A stretch of 64,000 nt of DNA from Ensifer sp. BR816. Lineage in GTDB: Bacteria; Pseudomonadota; Alphaproteobacteria; Rhizobiales; Rhizobiaceae. Every line of letters starts with the position of its first letter. Positions within the stretch are counted from its first letter, which is position 1. The stretch covers positions 721,730-785,729 of the forward strand of contig NZ_KB905370.1 in assembly GCF_000378985.1 (NCBI RefSeq), read 5' to 3'. Of the stretch, positions 1 to 8,044 are shown one piece after another. The translations under genes and the position numbers were made by a program. A model generated the notes under the pieces. That model had not been told where the DNA came from. It worked only from the letters and a program-made list of their open reading frames with translations, and searched no databases.

Positions 1-1
1 G

Positions 2-1159
2 ATCGCGCACGCCAAATATGAGGACGCGCTGACCACCGCCGAAGCCCTCGACAAGGCCGTCGATGCGCTGATCGCCAGCCCCAGCGACGAGACGCTGAAG
101 GCGGCGCGCGAGGCCTGGCTGAAGGCGCGCAACCCCTACCAGGAGACCGAGGTCTACCGCTTCGGCAATGCGATCGTCGACGAATGGGAAGGCAAGGTGA
201 ATGCCTGGCCGCTCGACGAGGGCCTGATCGACTATGTCGATCCGAGCTACGGCACCGAGAGCGACGAGAACGCCCTTTTCACCGCCAATGTCATCGCCAA
301 CAAGACGATCAAGATCGACGGCAAGGACGTCGACGCGGCGAACATCACGCCGGAATTCCTGGCCGGCACGCTGCAGGAAGCCGGCGGCATCGAGGCGAAT
401 GTCGCGACGGGCTACCACGCCATCGAATTCCTGCTCTGGGGCCAGGACCTGAACGGCACCGGCCCGGGCGCCGGCAAACGCACCTATACCGATTTCGACG
501 CCAAGGCCTGCACCAACGGCAATTGCGACCGCCGCGCCGCCTATCTGAAGGCGGCGACCGACCTGCTCGTCTCCGACCTCAAGGAAATGGCCGCCAACTG
601 GGCACCGGAGGGCGCCGCGGCCAAGGGGGTGGAAACCGACCCCAAGGCCGGCCTCGCGGCGATCCTCACCGGCATGGGCTCGCTCTCCTATGGCGAACTT
701 GCCGGCGAGCGCATGAAGCTCGGCCTGCTGCTGCACGATCCGGAAGAGGAGCATGATTGCTTCTCGGACAACACCCACAATTCGCACTTGCATGACGCGA
801 TCGGCATCCAGTCCGCCTATACGGGCGAATACACCCGGATCGACGGCACGAAGCTCACCGGCCCGTCGCTTTCAGAGCTCGTCGCCGCCAAGGACGCCGC
901 GCTCGACAAGGAGATGACGACCAATCTCGCGACGACGGTCGAGAAGATGCAGGCGATGGCCAAGCGGGCCGAAACCGAGGCCTATGATCAGATGATCGGC
1001 GAAGGCAATGCGGAAGGCAACGCGACCGTTCAGACCGCCATCGACGGCTTGATCACCCAGGCCAAGACCGTCGAACGGGTCATCGCGGCGCTCGACCTCG
1101 GCACGATCGAGCTTGAAGGTTCGGACAGCCTGGATAATCCTAACGCGGTTTTCCAATAA
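2..1159 (+). CDS. Imelysin-family periplasmic/outer-membrane protein (5' truncated)
   Basis: The reading frame is open from base 2 and the true start lies upstream of the window, so 385 residues of the C-terminal part are visible. The sequence carries the imelysin signature GYHAIEFLLWGQD near visible residue 137, which contains the family GxHxxE motif, followed by a conserved HDCFSDNTHNSHLHD segment and a helical C-terminus. Imelysin (peptidase M75/IrpA) proteins are exported, helical-bundle proteins tied to iron uptake in several bacteria; peptidase activity is doubtful for most. It is the first of a cluster with a di-heme oxidoreductase, a second imelysin and a DUF1513 protein, an arrangement seen in other proteobacteria and probably iron related (inference). 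The next start codon is 49 bases downstream, so co-transcription is likely. Confidence 0.9.
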   Translation: MAHAKYEDALTTAEALDKAVDALIASPSDETLKAAREAWLKARNPYQETEVYRFGNAIVDEWEGKVNAWPLDEGLIDYVDPSYGTESDENALFTANVIANKTIKIDGKDVDAANITPEFLAGTLQEAGGIEANVATGYHAIEFLLWGQDLNGTGPGAGKRTYTDFDAKACTNGNCDRRAAYLKAATDLLVSDLKEMAANWAPEGAAAKGVETDPKAGLAAILTGMGSLSYGELAGERMKLGLLLHDPEEEHDCFSDNTHNSHLHDAIGIQSAYTGEYTRIDGTKLTGPSLSELVAAKDAALDKEMTTNLATTVEKMQAMAKRAETEAYDQMIGEGNAEGNATVQTAIDGLITQAKTVERVIAALDLGTIELEGSDSLDNPNAVFQ

Positions 1160-1208
1160 GCCGGAAAGGCGGGTCGCTCCCGAAGAGGTGCGGCCCGGCT
1201 CTCGTCCG

Positions 1209-2954
1209 ATGAAAGTCCTGACTGCCCACTTCCTCGCGTTGCCGCTCGCCGCGCTTATCGGCGCTGCTGCCGCGGCATCAGTGACGTCGGGCATTGGCCC
1301 CGACTCCCGCGCTGATACCCCCCTCTGCCCTGCCGGGCGTCTCCCCCGCAAGGGGGGAGATTGGCCGGAGGCAAGGCCTTGCCCCATCAGCTCGCAAATA
1401 TCGAACCCGTCGAACTCAACCGATCGCGCGCAGGCGAATTCCTTGAGCGGGACATCGCCACTTGCCGATCTCCCCCCCTGTGGGGGAGATGCCCGGCAGG
1501 GCAGAGGGGGGTGCCTGCCGGCCCGCGACGACCTTTCCGAACAGGATCTCAAACGCGTCGAAACCGTAACCCGGCCGACCCAGGACTTTTCCAAGGCCGA
1601 ACAATTCGAGGCGATGTCGGCGGGCGCCACGACCACGGTCGCACCGATCGACCAGAAGGTCTTCCAGCAATTCTCGGACAACCTGCCGTTCGAGGACGAA
1701 GAGAATTTCAAGCTCGGCAAGGCGCTGTTCGAAAAACTCTGGGTCTCCACCCCCTCCTCGACCCAAGCCTCCGACGGGCTCGGCCCGCTTTACAACGCCC
1801 GCGCCTGCGAAAGCTGCCATCCGCGCGATGGCCGGGGCCGCCCGCCGGAGGGGGCGGATGCGACGTCGACGGTCTACCGTCTCGCCCGTCCGCCGCGCGA
1901 CGAAGCCGAACGGCGCCTCCTCGCTGACCACCGGACGCTCAATTTCCCGGATCCCGTCTACGGCGCGCAGTTGCAGGACGGTGCCGTGCCCGGGCTCGCC
2001 GCCGAAGGTCGTCTCAAGGTCAGCTACCGGGAAGAGGCGGTGCCGCTTGCGGATGGCGAGGTCGTCCAGCTCCGCAAGCCGCAGTATGCAGTCACCGATC
2101 TCGGCTATGGCCCGATGGACCCGATGACGACCGTTTCGCCGCGCGTCGCGCCGGCGATGATCGGGCTCGGCCTCATCGAGATGATCCACGAAGCGGACAT
2201 TCTTGCGAAAGACGACCCGGACGACCGGGACGGTGACGGCATCAGCGGACGGGCGGCACTCGTCCGGGACCGGGACGGTGGCGCGATCACGCTCGGCCGC
2301 TTCGGCTGGAAGGCCCAGAACACGACCATTCGCCAACAGGCCGCAGACGCCTTTGCGGTCGATATCGGCATTTCAACGCCGGCCTTCGACAGCGGCCATG
2401 GCGACTGCACCAAGGCGCAGGGCGCTTGCCTCACGCTTCCGACCGGTGTCCAGGCGCGGCTCGGGCCGGTCGAGGCGCCCGACCCGGTGCTCGGCCTCGT
2501 CACCTTCTATTCCGCCAATCTCGCGGTGCCGGCCCGGCGCAAGGCAAGCTTTCCCCAAACGCTAGAGGGCAAACGGCTTTTCTATGACGCGGGCTGTCCG
2601 ACCTGCCACACGCCGAAATACGTCACCCGGCGCGATGCGCCGCACAAGGAGCTGGCCTTCCAGCTCATCTGGCCCTATTCCGATTTCCTGCTGCACGACA
2701 TGGGCGACGGCCTCGCCGACGGCCAGCAGGTCGGAATTGCCAACGGACGCGAATGGCGCACGCCGCCGCTCTGGGGGATCGGCCTGACCAGGACCGTCAG
2801 CGGCCATACGTTCCTGCTCCACGACGGGCGTGCCCGCAATCTCACCGAGGCCATCCTTTGGCACGGCGGCGAGGCGGAAAAGGCCCGCAATGCCTTCGCC
2901 GCCCTGTCGAAGGATGACCGAAACGCCCTGCTTTCCTTTCTGGAGTCGCTCTGA
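1209..2954 (+). CDS. Di-heme c-type oxidoreductase (DUF1111 family) with an in-frame repeat insertion
   Basis: A 581-residue exported protein of the di-haem oxidoreductase/DUF1111 family, distantly related to MauG-type peroxidases. Two CxxCH heme attachment motifs are visible: CESCH near residue 200 and CPTCH near residue 462. The ATG at 1209 is chosen because it begins a good signal peptide (MKVLTAHFLALPLAALIGAA). Residues about 37 to 101 are Pro/Gly/Arg/Cys-rich and are encoded entirely by a mosaic palindromic repeat (1318-1511); family-like sequence resumes at about LSEQDLKRVETVT. The stop overlaps the start of the next imelysin gene (TGATG), which implies translational coupling. It probably acts in the periplasm, perhaps oxidising or reducing an iron species with its imelysin partners (inference). 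Confidence 0.88.
   Translation: MKVLTAHFLALPLAALIGAAAAASVTSGIGPDSRADTPLCPAGRLPRKGGDWPEARPCPISSQISNPSNSTDRAQANSLSGTSPLADLPPCGGDARQGRGGCLPARDDLSEQDLKRVETVTRPTQDFSKAEQFEAMSAGATTTVAPIDQKVFQQFSDNLPFEDEENFKLGKALFEKLWVSTPSSTQASDGLGPLYNARACESCHPRDGRGRPPEGADATSTVYRLARPPRDEAERRLLADHRTLNFPDPVYGAQLQDGAVPGLAAEGRLKVSYREEAVPLADGEVVQLRKPQYAVTDLGYGPMDPMTTVSPRVAPAMIGLGLIEMIHEADILAKDDPDDRDGDGISGRAALVRDRDGGAITLGRFGWKAQNTTIRQQAADAFAVDIGISTPAFDSGHGDCTKAQGACLTLPTGVQARLGPVEAPDPVLGLVTFYSANLAVPARRKASFPQTLEGKRLFYDAGCPTCHTPKYVTRRDAPHKELAFQLIWPYSDFLLHDMGDGLADGQQVGIANGREWRTPPLWGIGLTRTVSGHTFLLHDGRARNLTEAILWHGGEAEKARNAFAALSKDDRNALLSFLESL
1318..1511. repeat. RIME-like mosaic palindromic element, copy A1 (inside a CDS)
   Basis: The ends are inverted copies of about 45 bases. 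The left arm (1318-1363) begins CCCCCCTCTGCCCTGCCGGG and the right arm (1467-1511) ends CCCGGCAGGGCAGAGGGGGG. Each arm also contains its own small hairpin of C-runs and G-runs. The core of about 100 bases is not shared with the other copies at 20302-20489 and 41261-41432. Unlike those two, this copy lies within an open reading frame and keeps it open. Confidence 0.93.
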
Positions 2955-4078
2955 TGCGCCTGAGCCTTTCCTTGACTCTCGGCTTCCTGCTTCTTGCAGC
3001 CGCCACGCCCGTGGTGGCACAGGAGGGCAACGCCCTTTCGCCGCGCGTCCTCGACGAAGCGGCACTTCCGGGCGTGATGGCGAAGGCGTTGGATAATTTC
3101 ATCATTCCCGGCTATCGCGACCTGTCGCGGGCGACGGCCGACCTCGGCGAGAAAAACGCCGCGCTTTGCGCGACTCCGTCCACCGCGGCACTCGATGAAG
3201 CGCGAGCGGCCTTTTCGGATGTCGTGCGCAAATGGTCGGCGATCGAGATCATCCGCCTTGGACCGGCCCTCGAGCAGAACAGGTTCGAGCGCTTCCTGTT
3301 CTATCCCGATCGCAAGAGCACCGGCCTCAAGCAGGTGCAAGCCATTCTTGCCAAGCGCGACGAGAGTGCGACGCAGGCAGAGAGCCTCAAGTCGAAGAGC
3401 GTCGCGGTACAGGGCCTCGGCGCGCTCGAATATGTTCTTTACGGCACCGGAGCCGAGTCGCTCGCCAGCGAGGAAGGCGGATTTCGCTGCCGTTACGGAA
3501 TGGCGATCGCGCAGAACCTGACGACGATTGCCGGCGAGCTTCTTGCCGCCTGGGAAAAGCCGGATGGCATCCAGTCCGCCTGGAAGAAGGCGGGCCCCGA
3601 CAACCCGCTTTTCCGCGACAATAAGGAAGCGGCGACGGAACTGCTCGGTGTTCTCGTACACAGCGTCGAGATGATCAAGGACCAGCGGCTGCGTCCGTTC
3701 TATGCCGGGCCGACCGCCGGCAAGGCGGACAAGGGCCGCCCGAAACTCGCCATCTACTGGCGTTCGGGCAATACGATGGCGTCCCTTGCCGCGAATCTCC
3801 GCGGCCTGCAGACCCTCTTCAACGTCGCCGGCATGGAGAACCTGCTTCCCGGCGACAGCCGCTCGATCGCCGGTTCGGTGAATTTTCTCTTCAAGGCGCT
3901 GATCAGTGCGACCGACCGCATTGATGGCCCGATCGATGCAGCGCTCACCGATGAGAAGCAACGCTCCAGACTCGACTTCATCGGTCTCAACACCGCCGAT
4001 CTCCTCGACCGGCTGAACCGGGATTTCGGAGGCGCGATCGGGCTCGGGGCGGGGTTTTCCTTCGCGGACGGCGATTGA
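2954..4078 (+). CDS. Imelysin-family protein, second paralogue
   Basis: A 374-residue exported protein with a clear signal peptide (residues 1 to about 22, ending ATPVVA). The segment QGLGALEYVLYG near residue 155 aligns with the imelysin signature, but the His of GxHxxE found in the first paralogue is replaced, so the two imelysins probably differ in metal binding. The start codon overlaps the stop of the di-heme oxidoreductase gene, so translation is coupled. It is the third member of the putative iron-related periplasmic cluster. A pair of strong palindromes follows the stop codon and may end the transcript. Confidence 0.87.
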   Translation: MRLSLSLTLGFLLLAAATPVVAQEGNALSPRVLDEAALPGVMAKALDNFIIPGYRDLSRATADLGEKNAALCATPSTAALDEARAAFSDVVRKWSAIEIIRLGPALEQNRFERFLFYPDRKSTGLKQVQAILAKRDESATQAESLKSKSVAVQGLGALEYVLYGTGAESLASEEGGFRCRYGMAIAQNLTTIAGELLAAWEKPDGIQSAWKKAGPDNPLFRDNKEAATELLGVLVHSVEMIKDQRLRPFYAGPTAGKADKGRPKLAIYWRSGNTMASLAANLRGLQTLFNVAGMENLLPGDSRSIAGSVNFLFKALISATDRIDGPIDAALTDEKQRSRLDFIGLNTADLLDRLNRDFGGAIGLGAGFSFADGD

Positions 4079-4080
4079 CA

Positions 4081-4184
4081 CTACAGCGCCGTGCGTCCTT
4101 TCAGACGCACAAAGGACGCTGTAGCACTTGGAATTACTGCATGTTTTGCCCTTAAATCGGCTACGATTTAAGGAACATGCAGTA
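4081..4184. repeat. Double-hairpin intergenic palindrome
   Basis: Two adjacent hairpins lie directly after the imelysin stop. The first has an outer stem CTACAGCG (4081-4088)/CGCTGTAG (4117-4124) and an inner stem GTGCGTC/GACGCAC. The second has an outer stem TACTGCATGTT (4135-4145)/AACATGCAGTA (4174-4184) and an inner stem CTTAAATCG/CGATTTAAG. This layout is typical of dispersed rhizobial intergenic palindromes and may also terminate transcription. Confidence 0.85.
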
Positions 4185-4341
4185 GCGTGAAAAAGCCCCA
4201 GGTTGACAAGCCGCGAATTTGGGAGCAAAGCGCATCCATGCCCGTCTCGCGGGCATGCTTCACCCACGAAGGACCAACCCAAGATGAACCCCGACAGTCG
4301 AAGTCGAGTCTTCATTGCGGCCGCACGGACCTGATTGATCA

Positions 4342-4379
4342 GGGCTCCAGGCGGTCGGATGACCTCGCCTATGGAGCCC
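4342..4379 (+). promoter_or_regulatory. Hairpin masking the corA ribosome binding site
   Basis: GGGCTCCA (4342-4349) pairs with TGGAGCCC (4372-4379). Inside this, GGCG pairs with CGCC, then GTC with GAC around a GGAT loop, giving about 15 pairs with one small bulge. The only good Shine-Dalgarno for corA, GGAG at 4373-4376 (6 bases before the ATG), lies inside the 3' strand of the stem. A second hairpin (CATGCCCG 4237-4244/CGGGCATG 4250-4257) lies upstream. This suggests translational control of corA; the ligand or signal is unknown and Mg2+ is only a guess. Confidence 0.65.
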
Positions 4380-4382
4380 AGA

Positions 4383-5372
4383 ATGCTCAGCATCTACACA
4401 AGCCAGAACGGCCACCTCATGCTCGTCGATCGTGCCACCGGTCCTGCCTTCCAGGAGCCGGTGACCTGGTTCGACCTCTTCAACCCCTCGGCCGATGAAA
4501 CGCGCTTGGTCGAGGAGCATCTCGGCATCGCCATCCCCACCCGCGACGAGATGCAGGAAATCGAACTCTCCGACCGTCTCTACCAGGAGGACGGCGCGGA
4601 ATTCATGACCATGACCGCGACCGCCAAGCTCGACAGCGACTATCCCGCCAAGGTGCCGGTGACCTTCGTCCTGAAGGGCGCGACGCTCGTCACGGTCCGC
4701 CACGCCGACCCGAAGCCGTTCCAGGTCTATGCAACCCGCATCCAGAAGCCGAACGGCGCCGTCTGCGAGACGGGCGAACTGGTCATGCTGGGTCTGCTCG
4801 AGGCGATGATCGACCGGATTGCCGACGCGCTCGAACGGGCCGGCAACGAGGTCGACGCGATCTCGCGCGAGGTCTTCCGCAAGTCGCATGCCAGCGCCAC
4901 CAAGAAGACGCGCGACCTGCAGTCGCTGATCGAGCAGATCGGCCAGAAGGGCGACCTTCTGACGACCATCCGCGAAAGCCTGGTCAGCATCGGCAGGCTC
5001 GTCGCCTATCACGTCGCGGCGGAAGGGAGCACGGCGCGCAAGTTGGCCAAGGAGAGCCGGCAGCGGATCAAGCTGATTCAGCGCGACGCCGCCTCGCTGG
5101 GCGACCACGCGCTGTTCCTGTCGAACAAAATCAACTTCCTGCTCGATGCGACGCTGGGGCTGATCAATCTCGAGCAGAACCAGATCATCAAGATCTTCTC
5201 GGTCGCGGCGGTCGTGTTCCTGCCGCCGACGCTCGTCGCCTCGATCTACGGCATGAACTTCGACGTCATACCGGAACTGCATTGGCGGCTCGGCTACCCC
5301 TATGCACTGGCGGCGATGGCGGTTTCCGCGCTGTTGCCCTATCTTTATTTCAAGCGCCGAGGCTGGCTGTAG
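4383..5372 (+). CDS. corA: CorA-family divalent cation (Mg2+) channel
   Basis: A 329-residue membrane channel protein. The N-terminal two thirds are the soluble cytoplasmic funnel domain; a long helix precedes the C-terminal membrane part. The CorA signature YGMNF (GMN near residue 290) ends the first transmembrane segment, and a second segment (YPYALAAMAVSALLPYLYF) precedes a basic tail KRRGWL. The start at 4383 follows GGAG with 6-base spacing; in-frame ATGs at 4359 and 4371 lie inside the leader hairpin and are less likely. The gene sits between the imelysin cluster and its usual DUF1513 partner and has mosaic repeats on both sides, so it may be a later arrival here (inference). Some CorA proteins carry Ni2+ or Co2+ too. 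Confidence 0.93.
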   Translation: MLSIYTSQNGHLMLVDRATGPAFQEPVTWFDLFNPSADETRLVEEHLGIAIPTRDEMQEIELSDRLYQEDGAEFMTMTATAKLDSDYPAKVPVTFVLKGATLVTVRHADPKPFQVYATRIQKPNGAVCETGELVMLGLLEAMIDRIADALERAGNEVDAISREVFRKSHASATKKTRDLQSLIEQIGQKGDLLTTIRESLVSIGRLVAYHVAAEGSTARKLAKESRQRIKLIQRDAASLGDHALFLSNKINFLLDATLGLINLEQNQIIKIFSVAAVVFLPPTLVASIYGMNFDVIPELHWRLGYPYALAAMAVSALLPYLYFKRRGWL

Positions 5373-5387
5373 ATCATGCGGTCTGGA

Positions 5388-5544
5388 CCCCTCCCCAACC
5401 CCTCCCCACAAGGGGGAGGGGCTTGCCCGCCGCGGCCCGCCGAGCGCCATCTGCGACGTCCGAACTCGCGGAACTGTTCGAGCCGGGCGGATTTGGTGCG
5501 ACACTGTAAGTCCCTCCCCCTTGTGGGGATGGGTTGGGGAGGGG
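5388..5544. repeat. Mosaic palindromic element, copy B1
   Basis: Inverted terminal arms: the left begins CCCCTCCCCAACCCCTCCCC and the right ends GGGTTGGGGAGGGG. Each arm holds a CCCC...GGGG mini-hairpin. The same arms occur at 6707-6866 and 28091-28244 with different cores. It fills most of the 233-base gap between corA and the DUF1513 gene. Confidence 0.9.
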
Positions 5545-5605
5545 TTGCGCCTCAGGACCGCCTCTCCGTCGAGAGCAGTTCACTGTCGACCACCCGGCCA
5601 GTCGC

Positions 5606-6688
5606 ATGAGCACCAAAAACCTCGTCGATCGACGCAGCTTCGTCAAAATGGCCGGGGCCGCCTGGATGGCGACGCTTGGCGCGCGCGGCGCCTTCGCGCT
5701 CGAGCGGACCGACGCCGTCTTCGCCTCGGCCTTCATGGCACCGGACGGCAGCTATGGCGTGGCGACGCTGACGGAAGAGGGAGAGATCGTCGAGCGAACG
5801 CTCTTGCCGGCGCGGGCGCACGGCATGGCCTTCTCGCCGGCGACCCGCCGGGCGGTCGCCTTTGCGCGCCGGCCGGGAACCTATGCGATGATCCTGGCGA
5901 CCGATCGCACTGCCGAGTCGGTCGTCATCACCGCCGCCGAAGGCCGCCACTTCTTCGGCCACGGCTGCTTCTCGGTCGACGGGAGGCTGCTCTACGCCAC
6001 GGAGAACGATTTCTCCGCCAATCGTGGCATGATCGGCGTCTATGACGGGACGCGCGGCTTTATCCGCACCGGCGAATTCCCGACCTATGGCATCGGCCCG
6101 CACGACATGACGCTGACCGCCGACGGCCGGACGCTCGCAATCGCCAATGGCGGCATCGAGACCCATCCGGATTTCGGCCGCACCAAGCTCAATCTCGACC
6201 ACATGGAGCCGAGCCTCGCGCTCGTCGACACCGCGACCGGCGCGCTGATCGAGAAACACGGCCTGCCACCGGAACTGAAGCGGCTTTCCACCCGCCACGT
6301 CGACATCGGCGCCGACGGCCGGGTCTGGTTCGCCTGCCAGTACGAGGGCGCGCGCGACGACCTGCCGCCGCTTGTCGGGTATTTCAAAAAGGGAGAGGAA
6401 CTGAGTTTTGTCCCCCTGCCCGAGCGCACGACCGCCGCCCTCGCCAATTATGTCGGCGCCATCGCCGTCAACCGCCGCGAGGGACTTGTCGGCCTCACAT
6501 CGCCGAAGGGAAATGTCGCTGTGACGCTCGATGCGAAAACGGGGGCGGTCCTGAAGGAGGAACGGGTCGCGGATGCGGCGGGCGTTGCCGCCGCGAAGCC
6601 CGGCTTCGCCGTCTCCTCCTATGACGGCCGGTTCAGGGACCGCCGAAGCCCGGTCGCCTGGGATCAGCACATCGTCCGGCTGGGATAG
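5606..6688 (+). CDS. DUF1513 protein with Tat-type signal
   Basis: A 360-residue exported protein. The N-terminus DRRSFVKMAGAAWMATLGARGAFA is a twin-arginine-type signal (RRSFVK followed by a hydrophobic stretch). The rest looks like a beta-propeller, with repeated strands and turns such as YGVATLTEEGEIVERTLLP and GHGCFSVDGRLLYATENDF. DUF1513 proteins commonly lie beside imelysin and di-heme oxidoreductase genes, which supports a shared periplasmic role; here corA and two repeats separate it from them, so it may need its own promoter. The start at 5606 is chosen because it begins the signal peptide. Biochemical function is unknown. Confidence 0.85.
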   Translation: MSTKNLVDRRSFVKMAGAAWMATLGARGAFALERTDAVFASAFMAPDGSYGVATLTEEGEIVERTLLPARAHGMAFSPATRRAVAFARRPGTYAMILATDRTAESVVITAAEGRHFFGHGCFSVDGRLLYATENDFSANRGMIGVYDGTRGFIRTGEFPTYGIGPHDMTLTADGRTLAIANGGIETHPDFGRTKLNLDHMEPSLALVDTATGALIEKHGLPPELKRLSTRHVDIGADGRVWFACQYEGARDDLPPLVGYFKKGEELSFVPLPERTTAALANYVGAIAVNRREGLVGLTSPKGNVAVTLDAKTGAVLKEERVADAAGVAAAKPGFAVSSYDGRFRDRRSPVAWDQHIVRLG

Positions 6689-6706
6689 CGCCGGATCGAT
6701 GAAAGA

Positions 6707-6866
6707 CCCCTCCCCAACCCCTCCCCACAGGTGGGAGGGGCTTAACCTGCCGCGCCGTTTCCACTTCTGTTTCAGCGCTTCGACGAGCGCAATGGCGGGA
6801 AGCTGCGCAGGCGATCGCCGCGGCCGCGTAGCCCCTCCCACCTGTGGGGAGGGGTTGGGGAGAGGT
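6707..6866. repeat. Mosaic palindromic element, copy B2
   Basis: Arms CCCCTCCCCAACCCCTCCCC and GTGGGGAGGGGTTGGGGAGA are inverted repeats; the left arm continues GGTGGGAGGGGCTTAACCTG. It lies between convergent genes (DUF1513 and the GNAT gene) and may serve as a terminator in both directions. Confidence 0.9.
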
Positions 6867-6877
6867 CTTCTCCGGAA

Positions 6878-7432
6878 TCAGGCCGAACGATCCCCGAGCC
6901 CCGAAAGCGTTGCCAGGTCATCCCAGCGATAGGCGATCTGCTCCAGGCTCTCGCGGCCGACGCTGACCCGCCCCTCTCCCACCGCTCGTGCCCCGAGCCG
7001 CTCGTAGAAGGCCCGGTTCGGATTGGCTGCCAGCACCCAGGCAAAGAGCGACGAGGCCTGCATTTCCCGGCAATGGGCCGCGACGGTGCGCACCAGTGCC
7101 GAGCCGATGCCGGCGCCGTGAAATTCCGGCAGAAGATAGAGCTCGTAGAGTTCCCGGTCGAAGGCCGGTGGCATGGACCGCGCCCGGCCGTAATTGGCGA
7201 AGCCGATCACCCGCTCTTTCGAGAGATCAACGGCGACCAGGAGGAAGGCTGCTGGAATCCGCATTCGCCGCGCATGGCCGATAGCCTGGTCCTCGACTTT
7301 CATGGCGTCGAGATAGGCATCGGAAATGATCCCGCGAAAGGTCGCGCGCCAGGTGCTCACCAGCACCGACGCGATCATCATCACGTCATCCGGTATGGCC
7401 GGGCGGATCTCTATGCGCCTGAAATTCCTCAT
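6878..7432 (-). CDS. GNAT-family N-acetyltransferase
   Basis: A 184-residue single-domain GNAT protein. The start at 7432 gives MRNFRRIEIRPAIPDDVMMI, a normal GNAT beginning. The acetyl-CoA binding loop is seen in LYLLPEFHGAGIGSALV (the Q/RxxGxG/A motif appears as FHGAGIG near residue 107), followed by NPNRAFYERLGARAVGE, the usual C-terminal helix and strand. GNAT enzymes move an acetyl group from acetyl-CoA to an amine; the substrate cannot be told from sequence. It is transcribed away from the thioesterase gene at 7592 and is not in an obvious operon. Confidence 0.88.
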   Translation of the reverse strand: MRNFRRIEIRPAIPDDVMMIASVLVSTWRATFRGIISDAYLDAMKVEDQAIGHARRMRIPAAFLLVAVDLSKERVIGFANYGRARSMPPAFDRELYELYLLPEFHGAGIGSALVRTVAAHCREMQASSLFAWVLAANPNRAFYERLGARAVGEGRVSVGRESLEQIAYRWDDLATLSGLGDRSA

Positions 7433-7591
7433 CAGGATGATATATGGATGCGACGTGCCTCCCGAAAGTCCGTCGGCACCGGGTTCGCGGCCGTGACGTG
7501 CGGACGATTGCGCTTGTCCTCGGTCGCGACGCATGCAACTGTCGGCGCGATCGGGCATTCCGGTCCGTTTCGGCAAGGGGCTTTTTAACTG

Positions 7592-8044
7592 ATGGACGAC
7601 AGCGAGCCGCACGATTTTCGTGCCCGCATCCGGGAGAGTTTCGGCCGCCAGGCCGCCATGCGCACGATCGGGGCGGAACTCACCCTCGTCGAGCAGGGCA
7701 CGGTGGAAATCGAACTGCCGTTCGATCCCAAGCTGACGCAGCAACATGGTCTCCTGCATGCCGGCGTGATCTCGGCGGCACTCGATGCCGCCGGCACCTA
7801 TGCGGCCTATTCGCTCATCGATCCCGACGCCTCGCTGCTGACGATCGAATTCAAGGTCAATCTCCTGTCGCCCGGCCGCGGCGAGCGCTTCCTCTTTCGC
7901 GGCGAGGTTACGAAGCCGGGCACGACGATCATCGTTTCGGACGGCAAGGCCTATGCGGTGAGGTCGGACGGGCCGGCGAAGCTGATCGCCTCGATGACCG
8001 GAACGATGATGGTGGTGCGCGGCCGCGAGGGGATCGAGGGATGA
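7592..8044 (+). CDS. PaaI-type hotdog-fold thioesterase
   Basis: A 150-residue hotdog-fold protein. The segment QQHGLLHAGVISAALDAAGTYAAYS carries the PaaI-type active-site pattern (HG...HAG...D), and the following strands LLTIEFKVNLLSPGRGERFLFRGEV complete the fold. Family members hydrolyse acyl-CoA thioesters, often of aromatic acids; the substrate here is unknown. The stop overlaps the start of the nucleosidase gene (ATGA), so the two are translationally coupled. The ATG at 7592 has only a weak upstream AGGGG with long spacing. Confidence 0.87.
   Translation: MDDSEPHDFRARIRESFGRQAAMRTIGAELTLVEQGTVEIELPFDPKLTQQHGLLHAGVISAALDAAGTYAAYSLIDPDASLLTIEFKVNLLSPGRGERFLFRGEVTKPGTTIIVSDGKAYAVRSDGPAKLIASMTGTMMVVRGREGIEG

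Noticed and set aside
4203..4208. TTGACA as a -35 box for corA
   Set aside because: No fitting -10 element lies 16-18 bases downstream (the sequence is GC-rich), so a promoter cannot be claimed.
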